Both the position numbers and the translations under genes were made by a program. Under the pieces are notes generated by a model. It was not told the DNA's origin, ran no database searches, and saw nothing but the letters and a program-made list of their open reading frames with translations. Below, piece by piece: positions 37,501 through 51,027 of a stretch of DNA of 64,000 bases. The stretch spans positions 62,001 through 126,000 of the forward strand of contig JAODTK010005522.1 in the NCBI GenBank assembly GCA_026419785.1, in the 5' to 3' direction. How positions within the stretch are numbered: the stretch's first letter is position 1; the number at the start of each line of letters is the position of its first letter. Origin of the DNA: Sclerodactyla briareus. Its lineage: Eukaryota > Echinodermata > Holothuroidea > Dendrochirotida > Sclerodactylidae.

Positions 37501-39141
37501 TCAACGCATCACCCAGCACTTGAAGCCTACAGCTGACACAGACAGGAAGTCTGCTCCTCATAGCTAAACTTCACTTGCAACTTCATCCTTGAGGTCTACT
37601 GTCATTCTCCGAGCCTGATATTCAGTGTCGAGTTCGCTTTTGAAACCTCAAGGTCTTCTTTCCATCGCTGAAGTCCACTCATGGAACTAGTCTTAGACTA
37701 GATAGGGATAGGGGTTGCAGGAAAGTGTCAAGGTCAATACCATTAGTGGGAGGGGGAGGGGGTCCCCATCCTGTTGTACTGATAATTCATGCTATAAATA
37801 CATTGATATAGCAGATGGAACATGACATTCCAAGGTATCTAAGGTCGATATCTTAACTTGCACAATGTTGAATTTGCAACCTTGATAGATAGATAGACTG
37901 TACATGGAAGTTGGTACTTATATAGTCTTTTGTCAAAATGTAATGTCCTCATCGCGATGCATGATACACACAATCTAATATTGGCCTTCTTAATGCCTCG
38001 GTAAGTGTCGGTCAGTAGCGTATGCAGAGATTGTCATGGACTGGGGAGGTTTTGAGGTCGACCAGGAGTAAGTGCCCGTCTCATTAAATGGCTTCACCCT
38101 TCCATATTGGCTAATAAGTACCAATTGATGCGACACATACTGCTGCCAAAACTTCATTGAACTGGGCAAAAAATAGTTTTTGTTTGAAAATTTATCGATC
38201 AATTGGTCATGAGGGGGTTCTGACCCCCCATAGTGTCAATGGTGAATTGCTAGCCGTTTTTTTTAACTTCTTTACATCTGTTCGGGGAGACTGATCTCCA
38301 TAACATGAGGCTCATTCATGCCATGTGTTCAAACGTTCAATAACTTCGTGTTGCAACGGATTTCTGGAGTATTTTATAATCAAACAGTATTCACTGTGTA
38401 TGTTGTATTAATGATACACTATCATTGGCGTAGCACGAAAATGCTGCGGCCGTTATCACTCACACAGCAGTTAAGTTTGATCAATTTTAAAAAACTGTCT
38501 GTGTAGGTGACTTTATGTAGTCATGCAGAGTGATGCAATTGCATTTGTCCAGGCATAATTTCTATGGTCACAATTCATTATAATAGATACAATCGACAAT
38601 ACATGAGATATTCATACAGAATAATATTTAGGCAAAGGAAGTATGAACAAGCAGCCCCCCCCCCCCATCCCCTCATCATACATGTATGACACTTCGGGGA
38701 CAAATATGTACATGAGCGTAGCGCGGCAAAACAGCACCTGCTCCTCTGCCCCCTCAAGAAGAGCAGTACAGCCATGCACACCTGCGACCAACGTTATCTA
38801 GTTTCTGGGCTTGCCGGATGGTCATTCTATTCTGCTATCTCCGCTCATGACGTTAAAAAGTCGTGTGTATGTAGCACGAGACTGGTGTTTCCAACTTGGT
38901 GTTGAACCCCTTCGAGGGGAATTCAGCGAGTAACAAGCAAGGGAGGACATTGATACTACGTACCAACGTCCTATACATACAAAAGGCCAAGAATTACAGA
39001 GCCTCTTCTTATGACCCAACTCCAACTTCACCCAGGTTCTGTATTGGATTGGGCGCGTAAGTCGAGCAAGGTTAGGACTAGAAATGTAAAACTTCAAGCG
39101 CGATATAACATGCCAGTGTTAATAGTACGCTTGGTAGCCAG

Positions 39142-39210
39142 GAAGGTTAAAAGGCACAGGGTGAAGGTAAAAGGCACAGGAGTGAAGGTTTTAAAAGGCA
39201 CAGGAGTGAT
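39142..39210 (+). repeat. Short tandem repeat AAAAGGCACAGG
   Basis: Three copies of a 21-26 bp unit (GAAGGTTAAAAGGCACAGG and variants), which gives the Lys/Gly/Thr-rich plus-strand frame seen here. Confidence 0.75.
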
Positions 39211-39406
39211 ACGCTGTCGAAACATTCTGGCCGCTGCATTGGTAGGTGCTGAATCAACTAAAACTCAGGACGACAGGAGGAGACAAGCCCGTAAGCTAGT
39301 TCCAAGAATCCAGGGACTAGATGTGACAAGTGTGTGAAAGTTTTTTTTTTCCAGTCGATATTGATTCAAACTTATTGGGCTAGTGTTAAACCCTAAATAT
39401 AAATGA

Positions 39407-39975
39407 GAATGCACACTGCTAGTGATTCCTCCAATTGCATGCACTCTTGGACCTCCGTCTGTAACAGGGTGGCCCAAACAGAGGGCCTGCAACTCACTAA
39501 CTTTTAAAAAACAAGAATGCCACACTGCCTAAGTAACTCCTCCACTTGCTACACCCTTGGACCTTGTCTGTGACAGGGGAGACCCAAACGAGGGGGCATG
39601 CAACACACTAACTTTAAAACAGAATGCCACAAGCATAGTGTACTCCTCCACTTGCATTACACCTCGGACATCGTCTGTGAACAGGGTGGCCCAAACAGAG
39701 GGGGCCTGCAACAACTAACTAAACAAGAATGCCACACTGTTCATAGTAACTCCGTCCCCGTAGCATACACCCCTCAGACCTCGTATGTGAACAGGGGGGC
39801 CTAAACAGAGGGGGCCTGCAACACACAACTTTAAAACAAGAATGCCACACTGCCATGTAACTCCCTCCACTTGCATGACACCCCTCGGACCCCGTCTGTG
39901 AACAGGGTGGCCCAAACAGAGGGCGGCCGGCAACACTGCTTAACTTTCTGTAAAATCAAGAATGCCCACACGCAT
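39407..39975 (+). repeat. Minisatellite, about 107-bp unit, five copies and a bit
   Basis: Units start near 39407, 39515, 39622, 39727, 39840 and 39960 with GAATGC(C)ACAC. Each holds CTCCACTTGC, then CGGACC(C)CGTCTGTGAACAGG, GGCCCAAACAGAGGG and GCAACACACTAAC. Unit lengths of 105-120 bp and many small differences indicate an old or noisily assembled array. It lies inside the large RNF13-like intron. Confidence 0.85.
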
Positions 39976-41845
39976 CGGGGCCTCCTGTCTGGTAAAGGGG
40001 GGGTTTTTTTGTTTTAACCAGGGGGCTTACCCGTATGACAGGATATTGATAGAATGTGAGGTTATAGTGACGAGGAAGGGCCAAGGAACCGAATATTCCT
40101 TTTTTTACAGGGCTTTATACCGAGAATCAGACCCAACATATACTTATTGGAGTAACTCAATTTGTTCCAGCTGAGGAGGAAAGATCAATTCACAGCTCGA
40201 GGGATATTTGTCGCCACTGCACTCCAATGGTGTTCCACAATGACAAAACAACACCTTCCTTCAGCATTCACAAATTAGGCTTCTCCTGAACACATACCAA
40301 GTTATAAATAAACAACAGTCGTTAACATTCTCGCTGAAGCTGTCAGATTCAATTTCCAAGACTGCTCAGTAACTCGAGCCCTGGTCACTGGCTGGGAGGT
40401 ACCTGGATTGATATGTGATAGTAGCATCCTTCGTGAATAGAGGGGCCAGGAAAGACGGAGGAACCTTCTATCACTTTCGTTAGTGTTGCAGGAGGGAGAC
40501 ATTATCTGGCTGGAATCAGACAAAAGACATCTTGACAAAACAGGCCTCTTAGAGCACCAGGAAGGCCTTTGCCAGCTGCAGAGGGCGAATAATATATTGT
40601 CCTATTCAGAGAACTTATTATGTTAAATCACACCCCCCCCCCTTCACCCACCAGCTTCCACCCATGTGGAAGAACGGACATTGAAATTCAATTACCTCAA
40701 AGAAGCCATTAGTCAGTACAGGGGTTAATGACCCCCTCCCCCTCTTGTTTTTTACCAACATCTATTGTCCACACAAATTATTGCCACTACTGCTCAGCCC
40801 ACTTTTATGCAACTTTCAACAAGTGATAGCGCCTATGTCTTTGCAGTAATGACCTCTCCTCTTCCAAGAAATGTATATCTAATGATGGGGTAGGGATTTG
40901 CCCCAAGAAAGACCTGATGCATGACTGGACAGGAGTGCTTTCTAGTTGTAACCCTCCCACAAAAGGTGGGAATCTGTCAATATGCAACCAGGGGAGCAAA
41001 TTATAAATTGGAGAGGGCATCAGCCCATAATATTAATGCATTTTGGAGAACTGTCAGTGAACACAAAATCAAAGTGGGTGCTGCGCTCGGTACGTGCTGC
41101 ATCTCCATAGTTCAGGTGTGTGTTAAAAGTGATTTGCCATGGTGTGAAACCCACACTGTTTATAGCATACACTGGCCTATTTGTGCAGACAGATGCAATA
41201 CAGCTGCAGTCAGTGTTACCCCAACTGGTAATTTTGACAGAATCAAGCTGGGTTATTAGGCAAGCGCAGTCGTATAGTGCAGAAAAGAAACGACGAATCA
41301 ATATTATGAAACAACTCGGTTGCATCTGGCAGAAACATTATCCAGGCTTGAAATACAACACCATGGCGTGAAAAAACGCTACCTAATACAGAGCTCAAAC
41401 TAGAGGGGGCTGTCGAGCGCAACTCCCAACAAATGCTATAAATTAGGTTGCCCAGTTTTATATGGCAACATAACACTTCTGCCAAACGTGGGAAACAGTC
41501 AGAGAATAACGAACAGTTCCAACCTGACTTCACTCCTGCATAGTTGCTTCAGTACCGTAGACCTATAGATTGGGCGAATCATAGCACTTTCCCCCCTCCT
41601 TGACTTGAACGGGTACACTACAATAGCCCAAGCCCCCATCATGAGGTACAATGAGGACACGACCTGTGCTTCAGTCAGGTACTGGTATAGGAATTAACAT
41701 TCGGCTGAAAGGGGGTCCTCAACATCCCTTCAACAGAGATTTCTCTACCAAATATAAGGGGAAAGAAACGACTCTTCATGAGTCACTTTTCTCATGCGTG
41801 GGAGGGGAGATATTTAGTGTGTTTCGAGGTATGGCATAGCCCTCT

Positions 41846-42200
41846 TGTTATTATATCCCCCACGACACGAGTAGTGTCCAGGGATATTATGGTTTTGGGT
41901 GTGTAGCTGCCGCCGTTCCAGGCTCCATCGCCGGAAGATTTACGTGTTAGCGCAATGACTCTTTAATAACGCTTTTATCCGATTGATCTGAAACGGTACA
42001 CATGGATACCTTAATAGTGAAATCCATGAGTTCGGAAGTGGGCATCAATGCATGTCTGCTGCCTTCTATTTTGCAGGTACTAAACAAAAATAGTGAGTTT
42101 ATCCGATTTACACAAAACTTGGTGGTGGGGAACTACTAAAGTTGGTCCCAAGAAACCTGACGGTGTTTTACAGGGTCACCAGAAGGTCAAATTGTGTTAG
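41846..42200 (+). mobile_element. Family X copy, 3'-truncated
   Basis: Starts TGTTATTATATCCCC, then an imperfect CACGAC/GTAGTGTC palindrome, GGGATATTATGGTTTTGG, TTAGCGCAATGACTC and TCCGATTGATCTGAAAC, paralleling 13374-13560. It ends after the first GGTCACCAGAAGGTCAAATT block, lacking the Helitron-like 3' end. Confidence 0.75.
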
Positions 42201-42371
42201 GTTCACTCCTTCCATGAGACCATTCCATTAACTGCCACAATGATATAACCACTAGCCAGTTCCCTGACAGCCCTCAAAGCTAGCAGAAACTGTTCCAAGA
42301 CAAGACAGTTTGCCAATGGTTTATAATAGTGATGAGAGATCCTTCCCTGCGGAGGGGCTTCATAGTGTATC

Positions 42372-42735
42372 TATGTTTGGAATGGACTGCTGGAAGGCAG
42401 GCAGGGCAGACATGTTAATATTGGCGCAGCAATAAACAATTTATAAACCCCATTCATGTGTGGGGGGGGGGGGGGTGAACTTCGTGGGTGTAATGAGGAA
42501 GTGGTATGTGGCAGATGTATACCGCACATGTAGCTATCTTCAGGTAATGGGATGGGGCTATAAACATTCCCAGAGTACAGTCCATTCATTTATCAGGAAT
42601 GTGTGCATGCTGTCAGAAGAAACGGGCACCTCATAAAGAGAGGAGCTATGCAGCTCGCTGTGAAGTGTGGAGAAACATATCAAGCATGTCCAATAAACCA
42701 GGATTCAATGTTCAATGAACACAAAAGTACAAAGC
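42372..42735 (+). repeat. Diverged direct duplication, copy 1
   Basis: About 365 bp starting TATGTTTGGAATGGACTGC, with TCAGGTAATGGGATGGGG and CAGGATTCAATGTTCAATGA. It is matched in the same order at 44313-44655. Neither copy encodes a protein I recognise; a long G run sits at about 42462-42474 in this copy only. Confidence 0.7.
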
Positions 42736-44312
42736 CATTTGAGGCCTCCACTTCCACTACTGAGAAAACTGCCACATGTTATAGAGCCTGTGGTTAAATG
42801 TGCTAGATGTCCCGATACTACATACTGCAAGAATTACGGCAAATTGGCTCCAGAAATCATAGTGTCGCTAAAGTGAACCTTAGCCGGCAGGAAATGACAT
42901 CCACATTTGCAAATTAAACAGCGATAGCAAGACAAAATCAATCAAGCTGATAAAGAATGTGCCGAAAAGAAAACCAGATCGATACTTCGAAAAAGTAAGA
43001 GGCGGGGAAAACATGATGCTGGGAGGGGCACTGATAATCACGAAAGGCTATTTTTGCAAGAAAGTACTAGTATATAGATTAGTACTTGCATAGGAACTGA
43101 ATATGCATACTCCAGAAAAATACATAGCCACATTTTCTACACAACGGATTGCGGCTGGGATGGCTGGTGAGAATTGCATCCTATGAATTGCAACAAGCAG
43201 CTGTAGAATTATGGGAGCTAACAAGAAATCCCAAAATCACTCCTAAAAAACAGAATCGGGACAAAGAAGGTTTTTCAACGGCACAGTCTTTCGTCACCTC
43301 TTTACAAATGGCAGGGAACACTCCAGACTTTTATCACTTTGTCGGTAAGTGGTAGGAGGAATTACTTGGGAGGAGGGTTTTTTTTTTGTGGTAGTTTCAT
43401 TTCTGCAAGGAATCAGGATTCAGATCAAATAAATTGGTTTAAATATATCAACAAAATCTTTAACTAATTAAATGATATTCAATATTTAAAATTATGACTT
43501 GTTCCAATTAAAATTCAATTTCCACTGAGGTTTGAATCAGTTTTTTCTTCCTTGATCGAACGACCGGCCTGGGTGAGTTAGGGTCCAATTCAATGTCCAA
43601 TTAATGCAGTGAATGCTCGGGTCGTGAAGATGTATGGTTAGTATCAGTCGCAGTGGGGAGGGGGGGAGCCCTATGTGTAAGCCACCATGTTATTGAGGGG
43701 AGGCTATTTCTCCTTTTTTTTGGGGGGGGGGGGAAGAGGAGAAGGTACTCAGTATCAAGATTGATTAGCCTCCCTTTTTGATACCCTAGGACAAGGGATG
43801 TTGAGTACCGTGGGTGGCACAGGTGGGGCCACGAATGGGTGGGGCCACCCAGCACTCATGTGGTGCACCCGGCACTCAAGCAGAAATCAGGCAATACCAC
43901 CCAGCACTAGGAAACAAAAAACATCTGTTCTTTGTTTAGTAATGGATATAATGTAAATGCACAAATATAGCACTTCATGCTGTGAAAACCCTTATATAGT
44001 TTTATACGTCACAAAATGGCCCTCCATTGGGACCCTGGCCCCAGTTGTGACCCGCTGCGCATCTCTACCTACACTATCCCTCACTAATCGTCACGGAATT
44101 CAAGATGCAGAATGCCCGGCACTCAAAATGATCTAGGCTTACAACCCTGCTGGCCAGGACTAACCATTAAACGTCACCATGGTTACTAGTACATAAGCCA
44201 AAAACTTGAAGGACAGGTCATGGTCTTGAGTGTGTTGAGACGGTCCGCCTCCTCACCCCCTTCCAGACCACACCCATCCCCACCCCTCAGGGAAGAAAAC
44301 CTATACGTTGCC

Positions 44313-44655
44313 TATGTTTGGAATGACTGCAGGCAGGCTGTTTAGCTGGCGGGCTGGGCATTCTGTTCAATATGGGCCCAGTATTCAGTAATAAGCAATA
44401 TAAAAATCCATTTCATGAGGGAGTCAACAGTCCAGGTAGAAATGAGTAAGATGTAATGTATGTGTAGGTTGTGTGTTCAGGCGATGGGTTGGGGATATGA
44501 CCAATCTCGAGTACATTCCAGACATTTACGAGGAATGGGTGATGGTGGTCAGGGAAAACAGACACTCATGATGAAAGAGGGAAATGATGCTCTGCTAGCT
44601 GTGGAGCGTTGGAGAAAAATAGCGAGCATGTCAATTAAATCAGGATTAAATGTGA
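44313..44655 (+). repeat. Diverged direct duplication, copy 2
   Basis: Parallels 42372-42735 (TATGTTTGGAATGACTGC, TCAGGCGATGGGTTGGGG, CAGGATTAAATGTGAATGA), about 1.9 kb downstream. Either a local duplication or two insertions of one dispersed repeat. Confidence 0.7.
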
Positions 44656-45079
44656 ATGACAAATGACCACACTGAAAGTACAATAATGTCATCTTCAAAG
44701 TGCATGCGTTCTACGTGAAAGATTTTATTTAAGATGTGGGGATTGATAATGTACATGTGACCAGTGAGTATCTGATTGTTTCACTATATACGTCACTTTA
44801 TTGGATGAAGTGAGGCATACTTGGCGACTGGCCAGAATATTGCAGGTCGATAAGTTTTTTTTCCTATTCCCTATGGAGCCCAAGCAACACAATTTCTTCC
44901 TGAAGACACAAGCTAACGGTGCTTGAAATATGGCTCTGTAGAGGATGTGATGGACACAGTTATTGCGTATTTTGAGCGTAAAATACTAACTTTTCCATTA
45001 TTTCAAGCGCGGGCAAGGAAATACAGCAGAAAGAAAACCCTGTTCATCAAGAGGAAAAGTGTGCATCATTTTGACTTAT

Positions 45080-45420
45080 GCCTAAGGGTCAAATTTTCAG
45101 GCTCAGAAAACTCAAAATGGTCGCCCCTAGGGGCCCATACAGTAGAAGCGAAGTTAGTCTTCAAAGCGATTCAAGGTTCCGATGCTGCACTACCTGTGAT
45201 ATGAGCAGTTTGTCGAAATTCAAAATGGCCACAATTCCGATGGGAGCAGGGCCACGCCCCCCTTTCAAATGACCTGAGTTTTCAAAAATGTTTAATCGAT
45301 TGTTGAAGCCGGTTCTCCAAAAAATGTGTTGGCAAGTTACTGCGCTAATGCAAACATTTTCCGCCAGCGGTGGAGACGGCGAAATCAAAACCCATAATAT
45401 CTTAGTATTCCCAAAATGAG
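45080..45420 (-). mobile_element. Family Y copy, diverged
   Basis: Contains AAACTCAAAATGGTCGCC and AATTCAAAATGGCCACAA modules, GGGCCACGCCC, TACTGCGCTAATGC, then GGTGGAGACGGCG and AAACCCATAATAT at the right, which is the head read on the minus strand. Same order as 58245-58985. Confidence 0.6.
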
Positions 45421-46364
45421 GATTGTAAGGACAAAGACTAGAATTAGGAACCATTTCTGTCAGAAGGTTGAAAAAATCAGCAGCGACGGAATGAATAGAC
45501 AAGTAATGAGAGATTGACACTACCTCAATGCTTCAGGTGAGAAGGGGAAGTATTAATTTCGCACAGGCACACCAGGAAAATGGTGTTGTGGAGGACCTTT
45601 GCCATGACCGGAGAAGGTTAACATTGGATACATGTGCTTCTATAATTAGGACATAGAAATAGACAAAAGGTCAAAGCAGGCAAGGGTCTACCAGGAGTAA
45701 GACATGAGCTATTTTTAGAATGAATACAAATTATATAATATACTGCAGGCTGCCAGCATTTTGGGGAAGGCATGACTGGAGGTCAAGAATTATCTTACAA
45801 CTTTCTACACAACAAAATGTGTTTATGCTGTTGTTACGCCATATGAAATCGATCAATCGTTGGCCATCTCAGCTATTTTAGCAAAATAGATTGCAAAGGC
45901 AGTAATGTACCAAAACGAAGCAGCAGTAGTAAACAAGGCAGCAGCAACTACAGGTTACAATGATAGACTCTTGCCTTCGTCGCAGGTTTCAATAATAACC
46001 AGTGAACAGGGAGATTCTACTCGGGGAAGGGGGAAGCCTACAGTCAATCACGGGCACACATAAGAATATGCACTATTATGAAACCGAGAATGATTCAACC
46101 GCACATTAATTTGGTGTTGCACAGTTCCACATAAATACTAGGTTTTACACTCCAATCACACAGGCACATCTAGAATTTTTTCTACCATGGGTTGTGCCAA
46201 GTTAGCTTGAATGCATCCTGGGGGGTTCTCATCCCATCCGTCATTTTTGCTCTTGTCCAGTGCCATTACCTGTTGGACACCATGACACTAGACATGGGCA
46301 GGCCAGAAACCACAGATGTGTAAATCCCATTCCCCACAGCAATACCTCATTAGAAGAAGCACCA

Positions 46365-46780
46365 TAACCAGTCAATGTGACCCTGGTGACTTTAAAAATG
46401 ACAAACCCGTGTTCAGGACCAACTGTAATCCACATTACCCAAGTTTCGTTAAATCGACAAGTTAGAAAAATCCCAAAAACAAAAGAGTGAACACTTGGAC
46501 ACTATCACACGTCAGGACCAACTTTTGCCCCCAAGTTACCAAGTTCTGTGTGAATCGGACTAACTCTGTTCAAGTGCTTAAATCTGCAAAAATATACGAT
46601 AGCATTATGCACTTATGCCCACTCTCGAACCCCAATCTGGATCTCCATAGGCAGGACAGTGTACAAGTCCAGATCAATTAAGTGAAGGGGTTAAAAAGAT
46701 TTATTGCATATATCCTAAACAGCCAAACACAGCCCAATACCATAAGATCCCCGAACACTTAGTGTTGTAGCCGCCAGTCG
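46365..46780 (-). mobile_element. Family X copy, minus strand
   Basis: Read on the minus strand it starts at the palindrome ACACTAAGTGTTCGGGGAT (about 46746-46764), continues TTATGGTATTGGG, and has the body motifs CCAAGTTT/AAATCG and the reverse of CCTGGTGACTTT. The 3' part is truncated. A variant palindrome, CCCCGAACACTTAGTGTT, is visible on the plus strand. Confidence 0.65.
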
Positions 46781-49700
46781 GTAAATATGGATGTCAAGTT
46801 GGTGAGCATCCGCCAAAGTCATATATAGTCAAGAGCCAAAAAGTTTAGGACTGGCTGGATAGGACAGACAGATAAATAGGTACAAAGGACTGAGCAGAGC
46901 CTCTAGTAACAGTAACGCAGCTTCAGGACACAAAATCAGTTAGGCCTTTAAACAGTTTTCTATATATGTAAGTCCATATAACATGGCTTCATGTTAGGAA
47001 GAAGAGGCCAATAATTCATTCAAGTGCACAAGGCAGAGGAAATTAATCCACTTGAGCACCAGAGAATACAGAACACTGCAGCGGTAGTGAATGTTCAAAA
47101 CCAATAAACCTGGGAAAATCGGCTTTTAGGGACAACACATCTCTAACTCAAGTGATTCTCTTGGAAGGTGAGTCATAGCATTACCTGTGGCATTAGAATT
47201 CCAGCAGGAAGAAGGAGGTGGGGGGGGGGGTCAAGGATGGGGGCTCAAGAAGCCTGTCCAGTGTCTTTTGTGAACATGATCTCTGTCTTTGGGAACAGTG
47301 GGTTGGGGCCATCCCACATTCTAGTTCAGAGTGGTGCAGCTTCAAAGGATAACTTCAAGCCTCAGGAGAAGGGGAGGGGGAAGGGTTGGGCGTGATATTG
47401 TTGCTTTACACTTATCAGAATAGGCTGAGGAACGGAAGTGATGAATGGAGCAGTAGGTGGGCCTCTAGGCATGTTCGTCTGGAGTGAGTGATGAAAGTGA
47501 GTGGAGTGGAGGAAGGGGGGGGGTGGAAAGCAAGAAGCATGTCTATTGATAGCCGGCCTGGGGGAAACACTATTCTTCCTTCCCTTAAGGCGCCAAAGGA
47601 CAGGCTGAGAGAAGCGGATCAGAGACCCCCTGCCACCTGGTTATGTCTAACTTATTCTTGAAGTTCAAATCATAAATTTTCACAATGCCAAGAATTTTTC
47701 AACGGCGGGGAGCATGTTGACTACAATGATGACAGCCCGGTGAAACGTTGGCGCGGGCATCATGTGCAATCAGATTTAAATTTGGGGTTCCATGACAATG
47801 CAAATTGTCGCGGGCCAAATGAAATTGCGGATAACACATAGCGTGTCTCTTATTCAGACTCGTTTCCGTGTATTCTCAGTCAATTGACTTGTGAAAATAT
47901 TGTGCTTTCAATCTAACATGGGCTGTCTACTGTAGCTCTTGCAGGTAGGTTCATTCTCCCCACACCTGTCGCGGGTGGGGGTGGGGTGGTGGCGCCAGCA
48001 GGCCATGTCAAACGACCTGGTCGAGAGGGACTAAACAGCAATCATCGCACCTTTCAACAAGGAAATTGGTAAGAACAGTGTTGCTTCGGGCCCCCCCCCT
48101 AGTATTATTAGTAGTATTAATTATGACGGGTTGGGCATTATCTGTGTTTTATGTTTGCAGAGTGGGAAGACCGTTGTGCAAATTTTCAACGAGAGGGTCC
48201 ATTGTTGGAATCAAACAGTTGTTCCATGAACTGAGTAGGGTTAAGTCGAACAATCTTAACTGAATATCAACATAGCAGCTCCATGGTTCAAATCAAATGT
48301 AGAGGGAAAGTGACAGACTGTCAGACAAACAGACAGAGAGAGATAGGAATTCACCATGGCTCCTGTGTCCTGCCCTGACACTTCTATATACAACATTGTT
48401 CAGTGTAGCATGATGACATTATTATTAACCATTGATACTAGAACACTTGATTGATACATCCATACTCATTAACTGTCATGATATAGTTTCTGGAAGGTAC
48501 CAAGTGCGACCCTTCTTTCCTACCCTTCAAGGCATAGTCTCACCAGGAATAGCTTAGAAGTGCTCATAAATTGAGGGATGGACCTATGCTGTTTAAAGGT
48601 CCAGGGGGGTCAGGCACTAGATGTATTTTTAAAATAGCACGAAAAAGGAAAATCCTTAAGTAACTTATTTCACTTTTGAGCATGTCACCGTTATCAGAAC
48701 ACTGCTCATATAGTATAAAGGCTGTTATGTCTGTACCTAACACGCAAAAGCAGGTTGGGGCGGGGAAGTGAATTCTATTCACAAAAGATGTCACATAAAT
48801 TCTGTCATATAATTTGCATGCCTCCCAAAGTCCCGCAGTCATTTATTAACTGTGACCTCTGGAAACATTCTGTGGACTAATCGTGGAACCAAACCCCCAA
48901 ATCCGGAACTCAACTGATTTGGGCGCCATGAGATCACAATCGCAGTAGTATTGCACATTTTCCTTTGTTAATATGGAGGTAAATGAAAAACATATGAAAC
49001 CCGTAGAATCAAAAATGATTCAAGACCCAATAGAAAAACTTGTTAACAATATATTACGAATAACTTACAATTAATTTCTATGTTAATACCTCTTCCGACT
49101 TTCTGATATGAAAACCGCAAGAATTGCAGGTTTACCGTTAGCTAGGGTCGTGAGAAACCTCATGAGTGTTGTACATGAATGACCTCTGCATTCAGAGCAT
49201 CATTCAGCATCAGTCGAGCATCATACTGGTTACATGACTAGTATTATCCCTCTTGAATTTTTCAGCAGTGAGTGAAAATTGCTATTTCTCCTTTTGCAGA
49301 TCCTGCAGTCTAATTCCCAAGTGTGCCCCTGATTTGCAGTACTACAAACCCTTTCTAGGATTATCCTTCTTTTAATCGTGCTCTAAATGTCAGGGAGTCA
49401 AATAAGCGGAGGCATTGCATCAAAACATGTCACATAGGCCTTGGAGGAAACACTGCTGGAATGTATTAAATAGCGAGGGCGGAACTAAACACCAGCAGAG
49501 ATAATTCCACGGCCCAAATTGCAGAATGTGGTAGTAATTGCGAGAGGGGCATAAGAATTACATGGTTACACAAACAATTTTGTTAAATGGCCAATGTTAT
49601 AGCCAAGTTGCGACAATCGAAGAGAGTGACTCCTAAAGAAAATAAGACCAGAACTAGCTTACATCAATGTAGATTCAGTGACATTCACAGATCAAACTAT

Positions 49701-49989
49701 ATCAAGGCTAATGGGTGATAATTAACTAGTTTAATGGTGATAATGATAAAGTGCGAGCTCTCAAATTCCAGAATGAAAAAAATTCCAGGAATAATGCATA
49801 AGTTATAATAATCCTAAGTTGCTCACACTTAAGGAATAGCTGCAGCATGTACTATTTCAATGTTTTGGGGCATTGCAGACTAACACGTAGTGTATGTGAT
49901 TATGATGTAAGCAGGTGTAAGGTCTGGGGTTTACTCAATAATGTTGAAGCCCTTGGCTAAATCAATGCAGGAGATGAGGAGAGTAATCT

Positions 49990-50103
49990 AGGCCCCTGTT
50001 TCTATACACGTAACAACTGGTCTATGCCAGAATTCATGAACCGGGGCTATTTGTTGATGAAAAAAAAAAAGTAACACCTGGTCTCCGATCTCTAATTTCG
50101 ACC
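49990..50103 (-). repeat. Dispersed repeat Z, minus copy
   Basis: CCCCTGTTTC, ACAACTGGTCTATGCCAGAATTC, CCGGGGCTATTTGTTG and CACCTGGTCTCCGATCTC align in order with 62935-63065. An A run of 11 sits inside. Confidence 0.55.
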
Positions 50104-50204
50104 ACCTACTTTCAAGTTAAAATGACTGTGATGTGTGTGTGTGTTGACAACAGTCAGTTTTGTCAAGTACATGAGGGGAAATATTCTTCATTGATACCTG
50201 CAAC

Positions 50205-50846
50205 ACTATCCTTCAACATTGTAAGCGTTCGGGGATATTATGGCTTCAGGTTGTGTCAGCAGCCGGTTGCCGTCACATCACTGCCAGCATGAGTGCAATA
50301 ATAACTTCTCTGATAAGTCAATTGATTGAAACTTGTACACATTTTCGCCCCAGTGAAATCTTGGCTGGGTTAAGGGTGGGGCAATTAGTGCAGTGTCTGA
50401 ATGTCTTATTTATTTAGTTTGATTGAAATAACTTGTGTGAGTGGAACAAAAGTTGTCCAAAAAAAACAAGATGACAGAGGAGTTCCAAGGTCACCAGAGG
50501 TTAAATTTATGTGTTCTTGGTTAATTTTTTTTCCAACCTTTGACGGAGTGTGAAGAAATTGGGGGATGTGGAATGTTGTTAGTTCCTCTAACAACATGAA
50601 GGTAATTCAAAGGTCAAAGGTCAAATTTTCTAAATTCGCATAAATAGGGTTGATTCCTCTAACTCTGTCGTATTTGAAACGAAACTTGGGTGTGGACTGA
50701 AGTTGGTCCTAAACAACAGGTAGGTCATTTCCAAATCAATAGAGGTCATATGGACATGATTTAATGTGCTTCCCCTAAATCAGGTCCACAAAGGGATCCT
50801 GCAGGGAATATACATTCAGCAGTTCACCGCCTGCACGTGTATTAGT
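50205..50846 (+). mobile_element. Family X copy, near full length
   Basis: Head GTAAGCGTTCGGGGATATTATGG lacks the left arm of the palindrome. The body shows GGTCACCAGAGGTTAAATTT, CAAAGGTCAAAGGTCAAATTT and TCTAACTCTGTCGTATTTG as in the 13374 copy. It ends CACCGCCTGCACGTGTATTAGT followed by T, a degraded form of the hairpin-CTAGT end. It ends about 180 bp from the first RING exon. Confidence 0.75.
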
Positions 50847-51027
50847 TACTGTGGCTAGTCATGATATTCCACTCTAAAATGACGCGATCAAAGAGCTCTG
50901 GCTGTGCTTTTCGTCTTCCCTTATTACATGGATAGTAGTGTAGGGCCTACGTTACATCCTCTGTGAGTACTGTACCCATGGCAACAACGCAAAAGGTGTG
51001 AATTTGTTAAACAAAGCATCCACTCAC

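Larger units (their letters stand above)
29579..51027 (-). other. 21.4-kb intron of the RNF13-like gene
   Basis: Sequence between the two halves of the RING finger. It holds dispersed repeats annotated separately (30055, 32560, 33400, 39142, 39407, 41846, 42372, 44313, 45080, 46365, 49990, 50205). The other long stretches, notably 30481-32559, 33651-39141, 39976-41845, 42736-44312 and 46781-49989, show no exon, RNA gene or transposon protein that I recognise. A host gene nested in the intron was looked for and not found. Confidence 0.6.

Noticed and set aside
39407..39975. CRISPR array
   Set aside because: The repeat is a 107-bp direct tandem with no short repeat/unique spacer alternation, and the genome is clearly eukaryotic.
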